Positions 9,708 to 19,137 of a stretch of DNA of 35,613 nucleotides are shown piece by piece. The notes under the pieces are model-generated. The model searched no databases, was not told where the DNA came from, and was given only the letters and a program-made list of their open reading frames with translations. Source of the DNA: an uncultured Gimesia sp. (GTDB lineage: Bacteria > Planctomycetota > Planctomycetia > Planctomycetales > Planctomycetaceae); contig NZ_CALEMX010000482.1 of NCBI RefSeq assembly GCF_937910335.1, positions 1-35,613 of the forward strand, in the 5' to 3' direction. How positions within the stretch are numbered: position 1 is the first letter of the stretch; every line of letters starts with the position of its first letter. The position numbers and the translations under genes were made by a program.

Positions 9708-11060
9708 ATGAGCAATTCAATCAACCGGCGTTCGTTTCTGAGTACCTCACTGGGTGCAGCAGCTACCACCGGATTAGGAGCAGCGGCGGCATCACAATTG
9801 ACAGCCGCTGAAGACAAACAACAAGCGTCTGCCACCCCAAAAAAACAAAAGCCTATTCAGAATGATACGATCTTACATGCGAGAAAAGTGGCACTTGATA
9901 TTTTAAAGCCTACGCCAAAACAACTGGAGCGTGGACTCCAGCTGCATGCAGATTCACTCGTGTTTGACTCTTATGGCTTTGCACCGCGGGCCGCCGTTGA
10001 CGGTGATCGGCTGGCTGCAGCAATCAAAGAAAATGCTTCGCCAGCAGAACTCAAGGACATGCGAGAAGACATGTCAATGACACGCTGTGTTACCAACCCG
10101 GCAGAGCAACGCGAATTCAAAGAAGCCTTCGATGCTTCCGGCGTCACTTGTATCTTTCAAAATGCCGGCGAAGAAGGGCAGGACCCTCTAAGACTGATCA
10201 AGCGACTAGCCCGTTTCACATATACAACAGATATGCTGGCCGACTTTGTATCAAAGGCAGTAACTCCCGCTGACATTCAACAGGCCAAAAAAGAAGGTCG
10301 CCACTGTTTGTATCTCACAGGAAATGGCGTTCCTCTGACTCAACAATGGGTCACCACGACCGACGAAATGAAATACATGCAGATTTTTTACCAACTGGGC
10401 ATTCGCATGATGCATATGACTTACAATCGTCGTAATATGCTTGGCGATGGCTGTGCCGAACCGGCTAACGCAGGCTTAAGTGACTTTGGCCGAACCGTGG
10501 TCGCAGAAATGAATCGGCTGGGCATTATCCCGGATGTCGCGCATTCCGGATGGCAGACCAGTCTGGAAACCGCGCAAGTTTCAGACCGTCCCGTTGTCGC
10601 CAGCCATACCACATGTGCCAGTCTGCATCACCATATTCGCAGCAAACCGGATAACGTCATTAAAGCCATTGCCGATACCGGAGGCCTGATCGGCATCTGC
10701 TGTATTCCCCGTTACCTGGGAGGTAATGGTGATATCAGCGCGCTATTAGACCACGTCGATTATGTCGTGAAAAAATTTGGCATTGATCATATTGCCATCG
10801 GCACCGATGTGTCTTATTCATCACGTAATGGCGCATTAGAAAGTAAGAAAGTTCCCCGCGCTCCGCGTTCTCGAACAGCCTGGCGAAGCTTGTGGCCCGC
10901 TGATCCGTTCGTTGAAACACCGAATATGCGAATCAGTGTTTCCTGGACAAATTGGCCTATATTTACCGTCGGTTTGGTTCAACGTGGATACTCTGATTCC
11001 GACATTCAAAAAATTATTGGCGGGAATATTTTGCGGGTTTGTGAGCAGTCATTTTCCTGA
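9708..11060 (+). CDS. Membrane dipeptidase (peptidase M19 family), TAT-targeted
   Basis: Twin-arginine leader MSNSINRRSFLSTSLGAAATTGLGAAAAS; M19-like segments (GIRMMHMTYNRRNMLGDGCAEPANAGLSDFGRTVVAEMNRLGIIPDVAHSG, PVVASHTTCASLHHHIRS, IAIGTDVSY). ORF opens at 9696; ATG 9708 is preferred. Confidence 0.9.
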   Translation: MSNSINRRSFLSTSLGAAATTGLGAAAASQLTAAEDKQQASATPKKQKPIQNDTILHARKVALDILKPTPKQLERGLQLHADSLVFDSYGFAPRAAVDGDRLAAAIKENASPAELKDMREDMSMTRCVTNPAEQREFKEAFDASGVTCIFQNAGEEGQDPLRLIKRLARFTYTTDMLADFVSKAVTPADIQQAKKEGRHCLYLTGNGVPLTQQWVTTTDEMKYMQIFYQLGIRMMHMTYNRRNMLGDGCAEPANAGLSDFGRTVVAEMNRLGIIPDVAHSGWQTSLETAQVSDRPVVASHTTCASLHHHIRSKPDNVIKAIADTGGLIGICCIPRYLGGNGDISALLDHVDYVVKKFGIDHIAIGTDVSYSSRNGALESKKVPRAPRSRTAWRSLWPADPFVETPNMRISVSWTNWPIFTVGLVQRGYSDSDIQKIIGGNILRVCEQSFS

Positions 11061-11099
11061 AACGACACGAGATCGTTTTCCCTCTGAGTGAGCCCCAAT

Positions 11100-11867
11100 A
11101 TGAGAGTGTTAATCACAGGTGCGGCAGGTTATGTAGGTCGCTACTTCGCACGACATTGGAATACAGACGATGAATTGATTCTGGGAGATATTCACCCGGA
11201 TGAAAATGATCCACGCTTTATAGCCCTGGATATCACCGAAGCGACACAAACACGCGCCGCTATGCAGGGCGTTGATGCTGTGATCCATCTGGCGAAACAG
11301 GCCGATGAAGGCCCCATGGAAGGGGATGACCTGAACGGGAAACGTTTCGACGTCAATGTAAAAGGGACGTTCAATCTGCTCGAAGCGGCCCGAGACGCTG
11401 GCGTGAAGCGATTTGTCTTTACCAGCACTGTAATGACAGTTCTCGGCTATCAGGCACCGGAGTGGATTGCATCCGATGCCGACCCGAAGCCTATAGGCTC
11501 ATATGCGCTGACGAAACAACTGTGTGAAGTAATGTGTGCACATTATGCGCACGCGTTTGGAATATCCATCGTCTGCTTGCGCATTCCCAAACCCATCGAC
11601 CTGGAACACTCGCTATGGAAAACGCACCCGCTCCGTCCTCAATGGGTTCCCTTCCCAGATCTGATGCAGGCTTTCCAGAAATCGCTTACGGCTGAAATTG
11701 AGGGTTGCGAAGTGATTACCATCGTGGGAGAAAGCTCGAAACGTCGCTGGGATCTGAGCAAAGCCCAGAAAATACTGGGTTATCAGCCCTCTTTAATTCC
11801 CGAAGAACTGGGTTTTGAAATGGGAACTGAAGACCAGCCCATTCCGCCAGAATCGACTTATGCCTGA
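11100..11867 (+). CDS. NAD-dependent epimerase/dehydratase (extended SDR)
   Basis: MRVLITGAAGYVGRYFARHW nucleotide-binding motif; SYALTKQ (YxxxK). ORF opens at GTG 11088; ATG 11100 is preferred. Confidence 0.88.
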   Translation: MRVLITGAAGYVGRYFARHWNTDDELILGDIHPDENDPRFIALDITEATQTRAAMQGVDAVIHLAKQADEGPMEGDDLNGKRFDVNVKGTFNLLEAARDAGVKRFVFTSTVMTVLGYQAPEWIASDADPKPIGSYALTKQLCEVMCAHYAHAFGISIVCLRIPKPIDLEHSLWKTHPLRPQWVPFPDLMQAFQKSLTAEIEGCEVITIVGESSKRRWDLSKAQKILGYQPSLIPEELGFEMGTEDQPIPPESTYA

Positions 11868-11890
11868 AAACAAGTGCGGGGGGCCATCAA

Positions 11891-12817
11891 CTATTTTTCA
11901 ATTCGACAGTATGGGAGTCCCTTTTCGAGCTTCGCAATTCCCTCTTCTGTGATTTCCGAACCGTCAATATAAAGTGTGCCCAGATTTTTCATCTTTTTGA
12001 GTGATGGAATACCTTTATCATTCACATTGGTATTCCGCAGATTCATATCTACGATATTCTCAAGCACTTTAATTTCCGCGATTCCGGCATTGCTCACCTC
12101 AGTATCATTCAGTTCCAACCATTCCATATCTTTCATCTTCGTCAAATGTTTCATACCGTCGTCTGTCACGTCTGTATTTCGTATCCAGAGTCGCTGCAAG
12201 CGGGTCAGCCCTTTAATTTGCTTGAGGCCAGCATCAGAGATATGGGTATCACGCAGCAATAGTACTCGCAATTTTTTCAAACCCTTTACATGCGAAAGGG
12301 CTTCATCAGAAATCTGCGTTTCAGAAAGACCTAACGTTTCCAGGCTTTTCAGACCAGCAATATGGGCCAAACCAGCATCGGTAATTTCCAGTCCGGTAAG
12401 AAAGAGTTCTTTCAAATTTTCCAATCCCTTCAGGTGCTTCAAGCCGGCATCTGTAACCTTCGTGCGCGAAAGATTGAGCACTTCTAGATTGGTCAATTTT
12501 TTGAATTCCGCCAAACCAGTATCTGAGACGGGAATCCCATGCAGCGTAACCTCACGTAAGCTTTTCAAGGGCTTAATATGGACCATCCCCTCATCGGTGA
12601 CTTTGGAACCGGACAAGTCCAGCTTTCGAAGTTTGACCAGACGACCGAGATAGACCAGCCCTGCATCGACTAGCTTGGAACCTGAAAATGAGACTTGTGC
12701 GATATTGCCGTTATAGTCCATTTTCAAATTGGCGCTGATTTCTTTGAGCGACTTGATATCCGTTTCCAGCGTTGATTCCTGGGGTTCTTCCTGTGAATCT
12801 GTAGCAACTTTGCTCAT
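11891..12817 (-). CDS. Leucine-rich-repeat protein
   Basis: 308 aa made largely of ~24-residue repeats of the form T-V/I-TDAGLKHLKGLxNLxxLxLxx; no clear signal peptide. Confidence 0.88.
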   Translation of the reverse strand: MSKVATDSQEEPQESTLETDIKSLKEISANLKMDYNGNIAQVSFSGSKLVDAGLVYLGRLVKLRKLDLSGSKVTDEGMVHIKPLKSLREVTLHGIPVSDTGLAEFKKLTNLEVLNLSRTKVTDAGLKHLKGLENLKELFLTGLEITDAGLAHIAGLKSLETLGLSETQISDEALSHVKGLKKLRVLLLRDTHISDAGLKQIKGLTRLQRLWIRNTDVTDDGMKHLTKMKDMEWLELNDTEVSNAGIAEIKVLENIVDMNLRNTNVNDKGIPSLKKMKNLGTLYIDGSEITEEGIAKLEKGLPYCRIEK

Positions 12818-13034
12818 TTTTGATAGCCCATTAGGAATAGATCAGCCTGTGAGAAATGAGCTTTCGCCCATAACATGACTTGGTACAGTGTTCATAAAAA
12901 CAGAAACATCTGAGATTATGACCACGGAATGCTGCCCTCTTTACGTAACAGCACATTCTCTAAATATACACAATAATCAGCGATTTTGCATGTGAACGAA
13001 CGATCTTTTCTTCGGGAATCCAGAACTGGTAAAA

Positions 13035-15398
13035 TCACTTTTTAACTGATTCGGGCCAATTGAGATTTCGAAGAATAAAGGCAAACGTATCTTTGCCGTT
13101 AATGGTATGTGGTCCATTGAAGAATTCGATCTCTGTTCGCTCTCCAATTCCCATCTGCACATAAAATCTTCGTACTTTGGCGTATTCGGCTGCCACCCAC
13201 TCATCGGGCGCAACTCCGTCATCGTGTCCGCGTTCCACCATGAAGGGCCGCGGTGCCATCAAATAGGATAACTCTGCATAATTTGCAACATGGCCCATAT
13301 TCCATTCGAAGATTTCGTATTCACCACCAAACACATAACTATAACGACTGGAACTGTCCGCATTTTTGCGTACCCACTCGTTAAAGTCAGCCGAGCAAAT
13401 GGAAAATACATATTGTTTTACGAACGGAGGCACACGAAGAGCTGTTTTACCTCCATAAGAAAGTCCGTAAAAACCAATTCGCTTGCCGTCAACAAACGGA
13501 AGCGAATCAAGCCAGGTCAGAGTACGTTCATGCTGAGGTATGATATAACTATAGAGCGAGCGTCTCATCGGGTTTGATTTTCGTTGCAGTGTGCGAAAGC
13601 GATCGGTACCGCGATACGGATTCTGCGGCGCATACACAATGAGACCTTTTTTCACGAGTTGCTCGCTAAAGGCCTTGTAATAGCCATATGACCTTCCTTC
13701 TGAAACAATCGTATCCATCGGCGTGCCTTCCAGGCCGTGCTGACAGACGATGACCGGACGTTGCTCTCCCGGTTTGAGATCATTGGGAACCAGTAAAATT
13801 CCACCGGCAACCACTTCGGGAAACACATCCAGCATGACTTCATATCCCTGGTATTGCGCGTGCTGAATCACTTTTCGTGTTTTGACATTCAATGGAACAG
13901 CCGTCGCAGGATCGGGAATCCGACCAATCAATTCGTCATAAACTTTATCCCGCAGACGATCAGAATCCTTTTCCCAGAGTTCGACGGACTTATATTTTCC
14001 AGGCTGCCATTCTTCGTCACGATACCGGGCAGACTTGTTGAGTACTTCCTGAGTAAACTCATTCATTTCATTAAACTGCTGCTGTTGTCGCGCAACGGGA
14101 TCAATGACAATACCATTGGCAACCCGCTTCAACTCAATCGGCAACGGACGTTTCTTATTCATGCTGATTCTCAAATCAAACAAAAAACGTTGTCGGGCTT
14201 GATTCGATCCTGCAGGGTTCGTGCCATCGCCGGAAAAGACAAGTGTCAAATTTTCCTTCAGGCCCAGTTGTTCAAACACAGGCACCACACGCTGAAATTC
14301 TGCACGTACCGAGTCTGGTGACACCACTTGAATCACTCCAGGAGCAGCCGTCGCCCTGATCCCTTTTTTGGCCTTGGGTGGCCCGTCAACAACGGGAACA
14401 GAGCAAGCTTCGATTAAGCATGATCGTGGCGCGATCATCGAAGCAATTTCCGCATCCCCAAACTCTGTAAGCTGGCTCCAGACATTACGATAAATGGGTT
14501 CCTGCCAGACATTTTCTCGCTCTTGAAAATATCCGGCAACCCAGGTCGCTTTAATTCGATAATCGGCGGCACCGCTGAATAAAGCCAATAAGGCGCCTTC
14601 ACCAACGCCAACGACTCCGATCGGTAAAATGCGACGGTTTTTTTGATCCAACCGTTCAAACTGATCGACGGCAGCCATCACTTTTTGTACTTCATAACCT
14701 ATTACATGGCGTCCCATTTCGAATGACATGCGATAGATAAATTCCCGGTGCGGCTGATTGGAATAATAAACGTTCGGATGACCAGAGAATTCGGAATCCC
14801 GACTGATGAGCGTAGGAATCACCACCTGAATTCCCGATGCAGCCAGCATCAGAGGAATTTGCGCTGACTTGGGAACGCCGGGCTTCAGTCCGATAAACAT
14901 TTCAGGCGTCCAGTCAGCATCGGGCAATGCAACCACACGTGCTTTGATGGCACTGGTTGGCTGCAATAAAAGCCCCGCCGCCGTCATTCCATCCAACACG
15001 CGCCATTGAACAACATGCACTTTAAACTGAGGACATTCTGCTATCACTGACTGACCTTCTGTCGTCGTCAATAATTCAAACCCCGGTCCAGCGACACGAG
15101 GATCGACGGCTCCGATGATCGATTTGAATCGCCTCCGATTGTCCTTGATACTATCAACAAAAGCAGCATGACTGCTGAAATCATAATGCCATTTTTGGGG
15201 ACGCAAGGCCGGCGACTTTGCCAATGCATTCAATGCATACCGATCGATGCCTGCCACCATATGTTCGTCAAGAGGCACTGTCAGCTTCAGGGACTTCGTC
15301 CCCGGCAGCACTTCAGGAAACTCCAGTGCTTGTGCAGAAACCAGGGAAGGAAAATGAACGAACAAAGCCGTAACGATAAGCAGGGCAGGGAATCGCAT
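13035..15398 (-). CDS. Large secreted alpha/beta hydrolase (acetylxylan-esterase-like), apparently two hydrolase-like halves
   Basis: 787 aa with signal peptide; C-terminal half has PVIVCQHGLEG, GFYGLSYGGKTAL (GxSxG) and RGHDDGVAPDEWVA; N-terminal half has GVVGVGEGALLALFSGAADYRIKATWV without the serine. Confidence 0.8.
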   Translation of the reverse strand: MRFPALLIVTALFVHFPSLVSAQALEFPEVLPGTKSLKLTVPLDEHMVAGIDRYALNALAKSPALRPQKWHYDFSSHAAFVDSIKDNRRRFKSIIGAVDPRVAGPGFELLTTTEGQSVIAECPQFKVHVVQWRVLDGMTAAGLLLQPTSAIKARVVALPDADWTPEMFIGLKPGVPKSAQIPLMLAASGIQVVIPTLISRDSEFSGHPNVYYSNQPHREFIYRMSFEMGRHVIGYEVQKVMAAVDQFERLDQKNRRILPIGVVGVGEGALLALFSGAADYRIKATWVAGYFQERENVWQEPIYRNVWSQLTEFGDAEIASMIAPRSCLIEACSVPVVDGPPKAKKGIRATAAPGVIQVVSPDSVRAEFQRVVPVFEQLGLKENLTLVFSGDGTNPAGSNQARQRFLFDLRISMNKKRPLPIELKRVANGIVIDPVARQQQQFNEMNEFTQEVLNKSARYRDEEWQPGKYKSVELWEKDSDRLRDKVYDELIGRIPDPATAVPLNVKTRKVIQHAQYQGYEVMLDVFPEVVAGGILLVPNDLKPGEQRPVIVCQHGLEGTPMDTIVSEGRSYGYYKAFSEQLVKKGLIVYAPQNPYRGTDRFRTLQRKSNPMRRSLYSYIIPQHERTLTWLDSLPFVDGKRIGFYGLSYGGKTALRVPPFVKQYVFSICSADFNEWVRKNADSSSRYSYVFGGEYEIFEWNMGHVANYAELSYLMAPRPFMVERGHDDGVAPDEWVAAEYAKVRRFYVQMGIGERTEIEFFNGPHTINGKDTFAFILRNLNWPESVKK

Positions 15399-15473
15399 TA
15401 TCTAATCCTGATCAGTGAAAGTGAAACCGGTGATTTTCTATGACAAATAAATTCGTATCATTTGATACCGTGA

Positions 15474-16208
15474 TTATTCTACTTTTTTACCGAACAGGAG
15501 AATCTCATCAAAATTGCCGGTATCATCGAACGAACCAATCCCCACACGTCCCGATAAAAATGTTTTATCGCTTGCCGTCATAACCGGCTCCTGCATATCA
15601 TCAAAATATATTTTGATGGAACCAGATTTGGTATCGCGAACAACACGCGCGTGATGCCATTCATCATCCCAGTTTGTACCGGCGGTGGTCTTTGTCGAAA
15701 TCTTGGTGCGGGGTTTACCATTGACGATGAAAATCTGGTTGGCGTGATCATCCATCTTTTTGCCAAAATGTACATAATAAAAATGGGCGTCATCCTGGTA
15801 GCCAAAAAACAGACATAAAGATCGATGGCCATAATCGGGAATCGTAGACTGTAATTTCACATCCAACAGGAAATCGCTAACCGAAATATTTTTCAGTAAC
15901 GCACGGTTATAAGGCGAACGGACGGGTGGTTCGAAGTTACTTTTTTTCTTGATGAGACTGAAAGCATGGTTGTCTCCCTGATGGATGACTTTCCAGGCTT
16001 TGTCGTCCGTAGGCTCCCAATGTTTTGAATTTCCCGATTCAAAATTTTCGTGAAACAGCAAAGGTAGTCCCTGCATTTTCTGCGGAACCTCTCCTTTTTT
16101 GAGTGTTTTCAGAGGCGCCGAGTCTTTAGCCTCAAGCGAACCAGTTTCTGCGAATGAAAGCAGCATAAGTCCTGTCAACAGACAGGCTGATACTAGGAAC
16201 CGCAACAT
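15474..16208 (-). CDS. Secreted LamG/concanavalin-like fold protein (DUF1080-like)
   Basis: 244 aa with signal peptide; ENFESGNSKHWEPTDDKAWKV..., HARVVRDTKSGSIKIYFDDMQEPVMTASDKTFLSGRVGIGSFDDTGNFDEILLFG. Confidence 0.72.
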   Translation of the reverse strand: MLRFLVSACLLTGLMLLSFAETGSLEAKDSAPLKTLKKGEVPQKMQGLPLLFHENFESGNSKHWEPTDDKAWKVIHQGDNHAFSLIKKKSNFEPPVRSPYNRALLKNISVSDFLLDVKLQSTIPDYGHRSLCLFFGYQDDAHFYYVHFGKKMDDHANQIFIVNGKPRTKISTKTTAGTNWDDEWHHARVVRDTKSGSIKIYFDDMQEPVMTASDKTFLSGRVGIGSFDDTGNFDEILLFGKKVE

Positions 16209-16344
16209 GGAATTGCTCCTGTTTCAATGAAAGAAAGCAACCGGAAAATTTTGCATATCGTATTAGAATGCGCAAAACCATACGGATGATGGGGGAGTTC
16301 TGATCTTGTGTCAGAATCTATGAGACAGGATTTCGCCCTGATTT

Positions 16345-17658
16345 TCAAGCATCAGGACGTTTTCGCGGTTTGCCAAGAGGTCCTTCACCCGGTTTCCGCT
16401 CGCGAGAAGGACGGTCTCCACGATCTTGGGGACCGTTCTTGCGACGATCTCTCATATTCTTCAAGCGGTCTTTGTTTCCACGCTTGAACGGATTATCAAA
16501 GCCGGGCCCTTTCATATCGATCCCACGAAATAATTGGGGAACCAAAGCATTGAATTCCGCCGATTTTATCTTGATACTTTTTCCGACCTCTACGGGTAAA
16601 TTTTTCTGCAAGTAGAGATACTTCAATTTATCCTGCATTTCATCTGGAGGATACTTCATCAGGTAATCTTTCATTTTGGTATCTAAACCCGTCTCAAAAA
16701 ATTTCTGTAGCGCATCATCCGGAGGACTCTGCTGATCCAGTTCTTGTTTGACAGATTTGACTAACTGACCCAGCAACCCTTTCGCTAAAAAGATTGATAA
16801 CATCGCCCTTTGTCCATTTTCTTCGCGGGGAATCGGTCTTGGATTGCGTTGCTCTCTAGAATTTAGGAACGAAAATTTATTTTCACTCCACAGTTGGAAA
16901 ATTCCATTCATGACATCTGTGGAAGGCCAGATTGATCCCTTTTGGTTCACTTTTTCTTTAGGATTATTCAGTGCTGTCGCTGTTTTTAAAACAGCCAGAG
17001 ATCTCTCATATTCAGATAACGAATCTTTCGGCCGGGGATATTCCACCGAACTTGGCAGGCTTCGCTCAATAGTATCGATCACTTCTATATAGAGATCAGG
17101 TGGTAGCATTGAATTCCTCAAGAGAAACATCATGCGCGGATCTCGAAAATTGATCTCCAGCATTCTTAAAATCTCATAATCAGATCGACTGCCGCGGCGA
17201 TTTGCTTGATTGCCATGAGAACGGAATTCGCGAATCAGCTCCATCCGCTCCGATGGGGTTTTGGCGTTGCGCAAATCTTCCTGCTCCCAGGGAGACAACG
17301 TTTTCACCCAGTTACAATAAGAACGCATGACCTGATTCAATTCCGGCTGTTTGCGCGTCGCTGCATGAATTTCCCGAAATCGCTGTTTGTCCTGAGCAGA
17401 CAGCTTTTGAAACTTTTCGTAATTGCGTTTTAACTGTGCACGTTCTGAGTGTGTCATGGATTCTATTTTTTTGCGGTTCGCGCCTGCGCGATCTTCATCC
17501 TGACCCGTTGCTCCCAACAAGATCATCACAAAGAGTACCGTTCCAACACCGAGACCCACGGCGCGCAACAATACCGGCCATAATGCCGATTCCGGGCTTA
17601 CAGGCTGAGAAGCTCTGTCAGATTGCCTCTTATCTACTTTTCTGCTGCGCGGTTTCAT
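16345..17658 (-). CDS. Membrane-anchored protein with a charged, helical DUF3106-like region; third gene of a sigma/anti-sigma operon
   Basis: Met at 17658 (MKPRSRKVDKRQSD...) precedes a single TM segment (VLLRAVGLGVGTVLFVMILLGATG) and helix-rich repeats (MTHSERAQLKRNYEKFQKLSAQDKQRFREIH). The ORF-track start at 17826 lies deep in the anti-sigma gene and is unlikely. Confidence 0.7.
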   Translation of the reverse strand: MKPRSRKVDKRQSDRASQPVSPESALWPVLLRAVGLGVGTVLFVMILLGATGQDEDRAGANRKKIESMTHSERAQLKRNYEKFQKLSAQDKQRFREIHAATRKQPELNQVMRSYCNWVKTLSPWEQEDLRNAKTPSERMELIREFRSHGNQANRRGSRSDYEILRMLEINFRDPRMMFLLRNSMLPPDLYIEVIDTIERSLPSSVEYPRPKDSLSEYERSLAVLKTATALNNPKEKVNQKGSIWPSTDVMNGIFQLWSENKFSFLNSREQRNPRPIPREENGQRAMLSIFLAKGLLGQLVKSVKQELDQQSPPDDALQKFFETGLDTKMKDYLMKYPPDEMQDKLKYLYLQKNLPVEVGKSIKIKSAEFNALVPQLFRGIDMKGPGFDNPFKRGNKDRLKNMRDRRKNGPQDRGDRPSRERKPGEGPLGKPRKRPDA

Positions 17659-18160
17659 TGAATGTTCCTGAGTGCGACAACTCTTCCAAAAATTCCAGGC
17701 TTTGTACTTCCGAATAAGTATCCAGGTTTTCGATAAACGATAACTCTGAAAGCAAGGGTTCCGACTCTTCTGGAACCAATTGATTGGTAAACATATAGCC
17801 GAAGAAAATAGAGCATGCCAAACCAATGATCCAGCCTCCAGCGACAGTCGCTTTACGAAGTTGCTCTTGCATTTTTTTATTCATCGAAAAACCAGACCGA
17901 TTCTGGTCTTCAATAGCCTGCGCTTCCAACTGAATGGTTTTGATTGTTGAGAGCGTATTATTCGTAAACTCTTCCGAGGCTTTGGCAATAGGGAGTCTGT
18001 CCAACAATTGCCAGGTCCGTTCCAGAGAATCCACGTGCACGCGTACTTCTTCATCGCGCGAAAGTGACTGCTCCACTTCAATCGCTTCCTGCTCGCTGAC
18101 CTCGCCATCGAGATAAGCAACCAGCTTTTCGAGTTCCTGTTCTTTCTGCTCTTTTTTCAT
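17630..18160 (-). CDS. Putative transmembrane anti-sigma factor
   Basis: 176 aa: N-terminal acidic helical region (LEKLVAYLDGEVSEQEAIEVEQSLSRDEEVRVHVDSLERTWQLLDRLP), one TM (VAGGWIIGLACSIFFGYMF); directly downstream of the sigma gene. Confidence 0.78.
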   Translation of the reverse strand: MKKEQKEQELEKLVAYLDGEVSEQEAIEVEQSLSRDEEVRVHVDSLERTWQLLDRLPIAKASEEFTNNTLSTIKTIQLEAQAIEDQNRSGFSMNKKMQEQLRKATVAGGWIIGLACSIFFGYMFTNQLVPEESEPLLSELSFIENLDTYSEVQSLEFLEELSHSGTFNETAQQKSR

Positions 18161-18192
18161 CTGAGGACTTTATCAGAAAGTTTTGTTTTGAC

Positions 18193-18810
18193 TTAACCGT
18201 TAATATGCTTTTCGAGTTGAACCCGCAAATTTTCCCGGGCCCTAGACAACAATGATTTCACAGCCGCTTCGGATAGCTTCATCGCAATTCCGATATCCGC
18301 GTAACACATGCCTTCAAACTTATGCAACAGCACCGCCATCTGTTGTCGCTCATTGAGTGTTTCCAATGCCTGACGAACAACCGCCTGAGTCTCTTTCAGA
18401 CCCACCTGTCGGGCCGGCATCAATCCCGATTTCTCCATCAATAACTGCTCTTCGGGTCTAATGCCCAAAGGACCTGTATCTTGTGGATTGAGATTGACTT
18501 CTTTCCGTCGCCCTTTATTCCTTCGCAGGTTGCTAGCCAGATTATTGGCAATCCGAAATAGCCAGGTGGAAAATTTGGCCTTCGGTTCATAATTCGCACG
18601 CGATCGATAGATCCGCAAAAATACTTCCTGGGCTAAATCTTCCGCTGCTTCCTGATTTCGCAAAAGATGACAAAATATTCCGACAATACGGTCCTGATAG
18701 GCGGCTACCAGCTCAGTGAACGCACCTTCATCTCCTTCCTTGGCGCGCAACATCAATTGCACGTCAGGATCTCGCAAATAAGGTGAGTTCAAGATTTCTG
18801 TAGTAACCAC
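18193..18810 (-). CDS. ECF RNA polymerase sigma factor
   Basis: Region 2 (FTELVAAYQDRIVGIFCHLLRNQEAAEDLAQEVFLRIYRSRANYEPKAKFSTWLFRIANNLASNLRR) and region 4 (ALETLNERQQMAVLLHKFEGMCYADIGIAMKLSEAAVKSLLSRARENLR). Confidence 0.95.
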   Translation of the reverse strand: MVTTEILNSPYLRDPDVQLMLRAKEGDEGAFTELVAAYQDRIVGIFCHLLRNQEAAEDLAQEVFLRIYRSRANYEPKAKFSTWLFRIANNLASNLRRNKGRRKEVNLNPQDTGPLGIRPEEQLLMEKSGLMPARQVGLKETQAVVRQALETLNERQQMAVLLHKFEGMCYADIGIAMKLSEAAVKSLLSRARENLRVQLEKHING

Positions 18811-19137
18811 GACTGACTTCAGACTCCCATCTTCGGGTAGTGTATTACCCGCTTGTACTAAACACGCAGCATAACAAAAAGTTTCTCATAGAGTTTGAGA
18901 GAAACCCATTTTTGTCTGTTTTCATGCAGGTATGTAGTGGTTATCGTCGCTAAACTTACAAGTTAACACAAGTTGACTTCGTAAGAATATTTGATGCACA
19001 ACCTGAATCTTTTCGGGAAATGTCATTCACAGGTAGTCCGCAGAATTGTCTCGGTTATGATTGAAGTTGTTCGTAAACCATTTCCTTTGATAAATTATCT
19101 GTAAACTACCGATATGAGGGCCCTCTGAGGAAGTTTT

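Noticed and set aside
11976-12653. 225-aa plus-strand ORF opposite the LRR gene
   Set aside because: Its periodic sequence is the complement of the LRR repeats; the minus-strand protein is clearly the real product.
11891-12817. Repeats in the LRR gene as a possible CRISPR or minisatellite
   Set aside because: Periodicity is ~72 nt and codon-based, matching 24-aa LRR units with degenerate DNA; no spacer-repeat structure.
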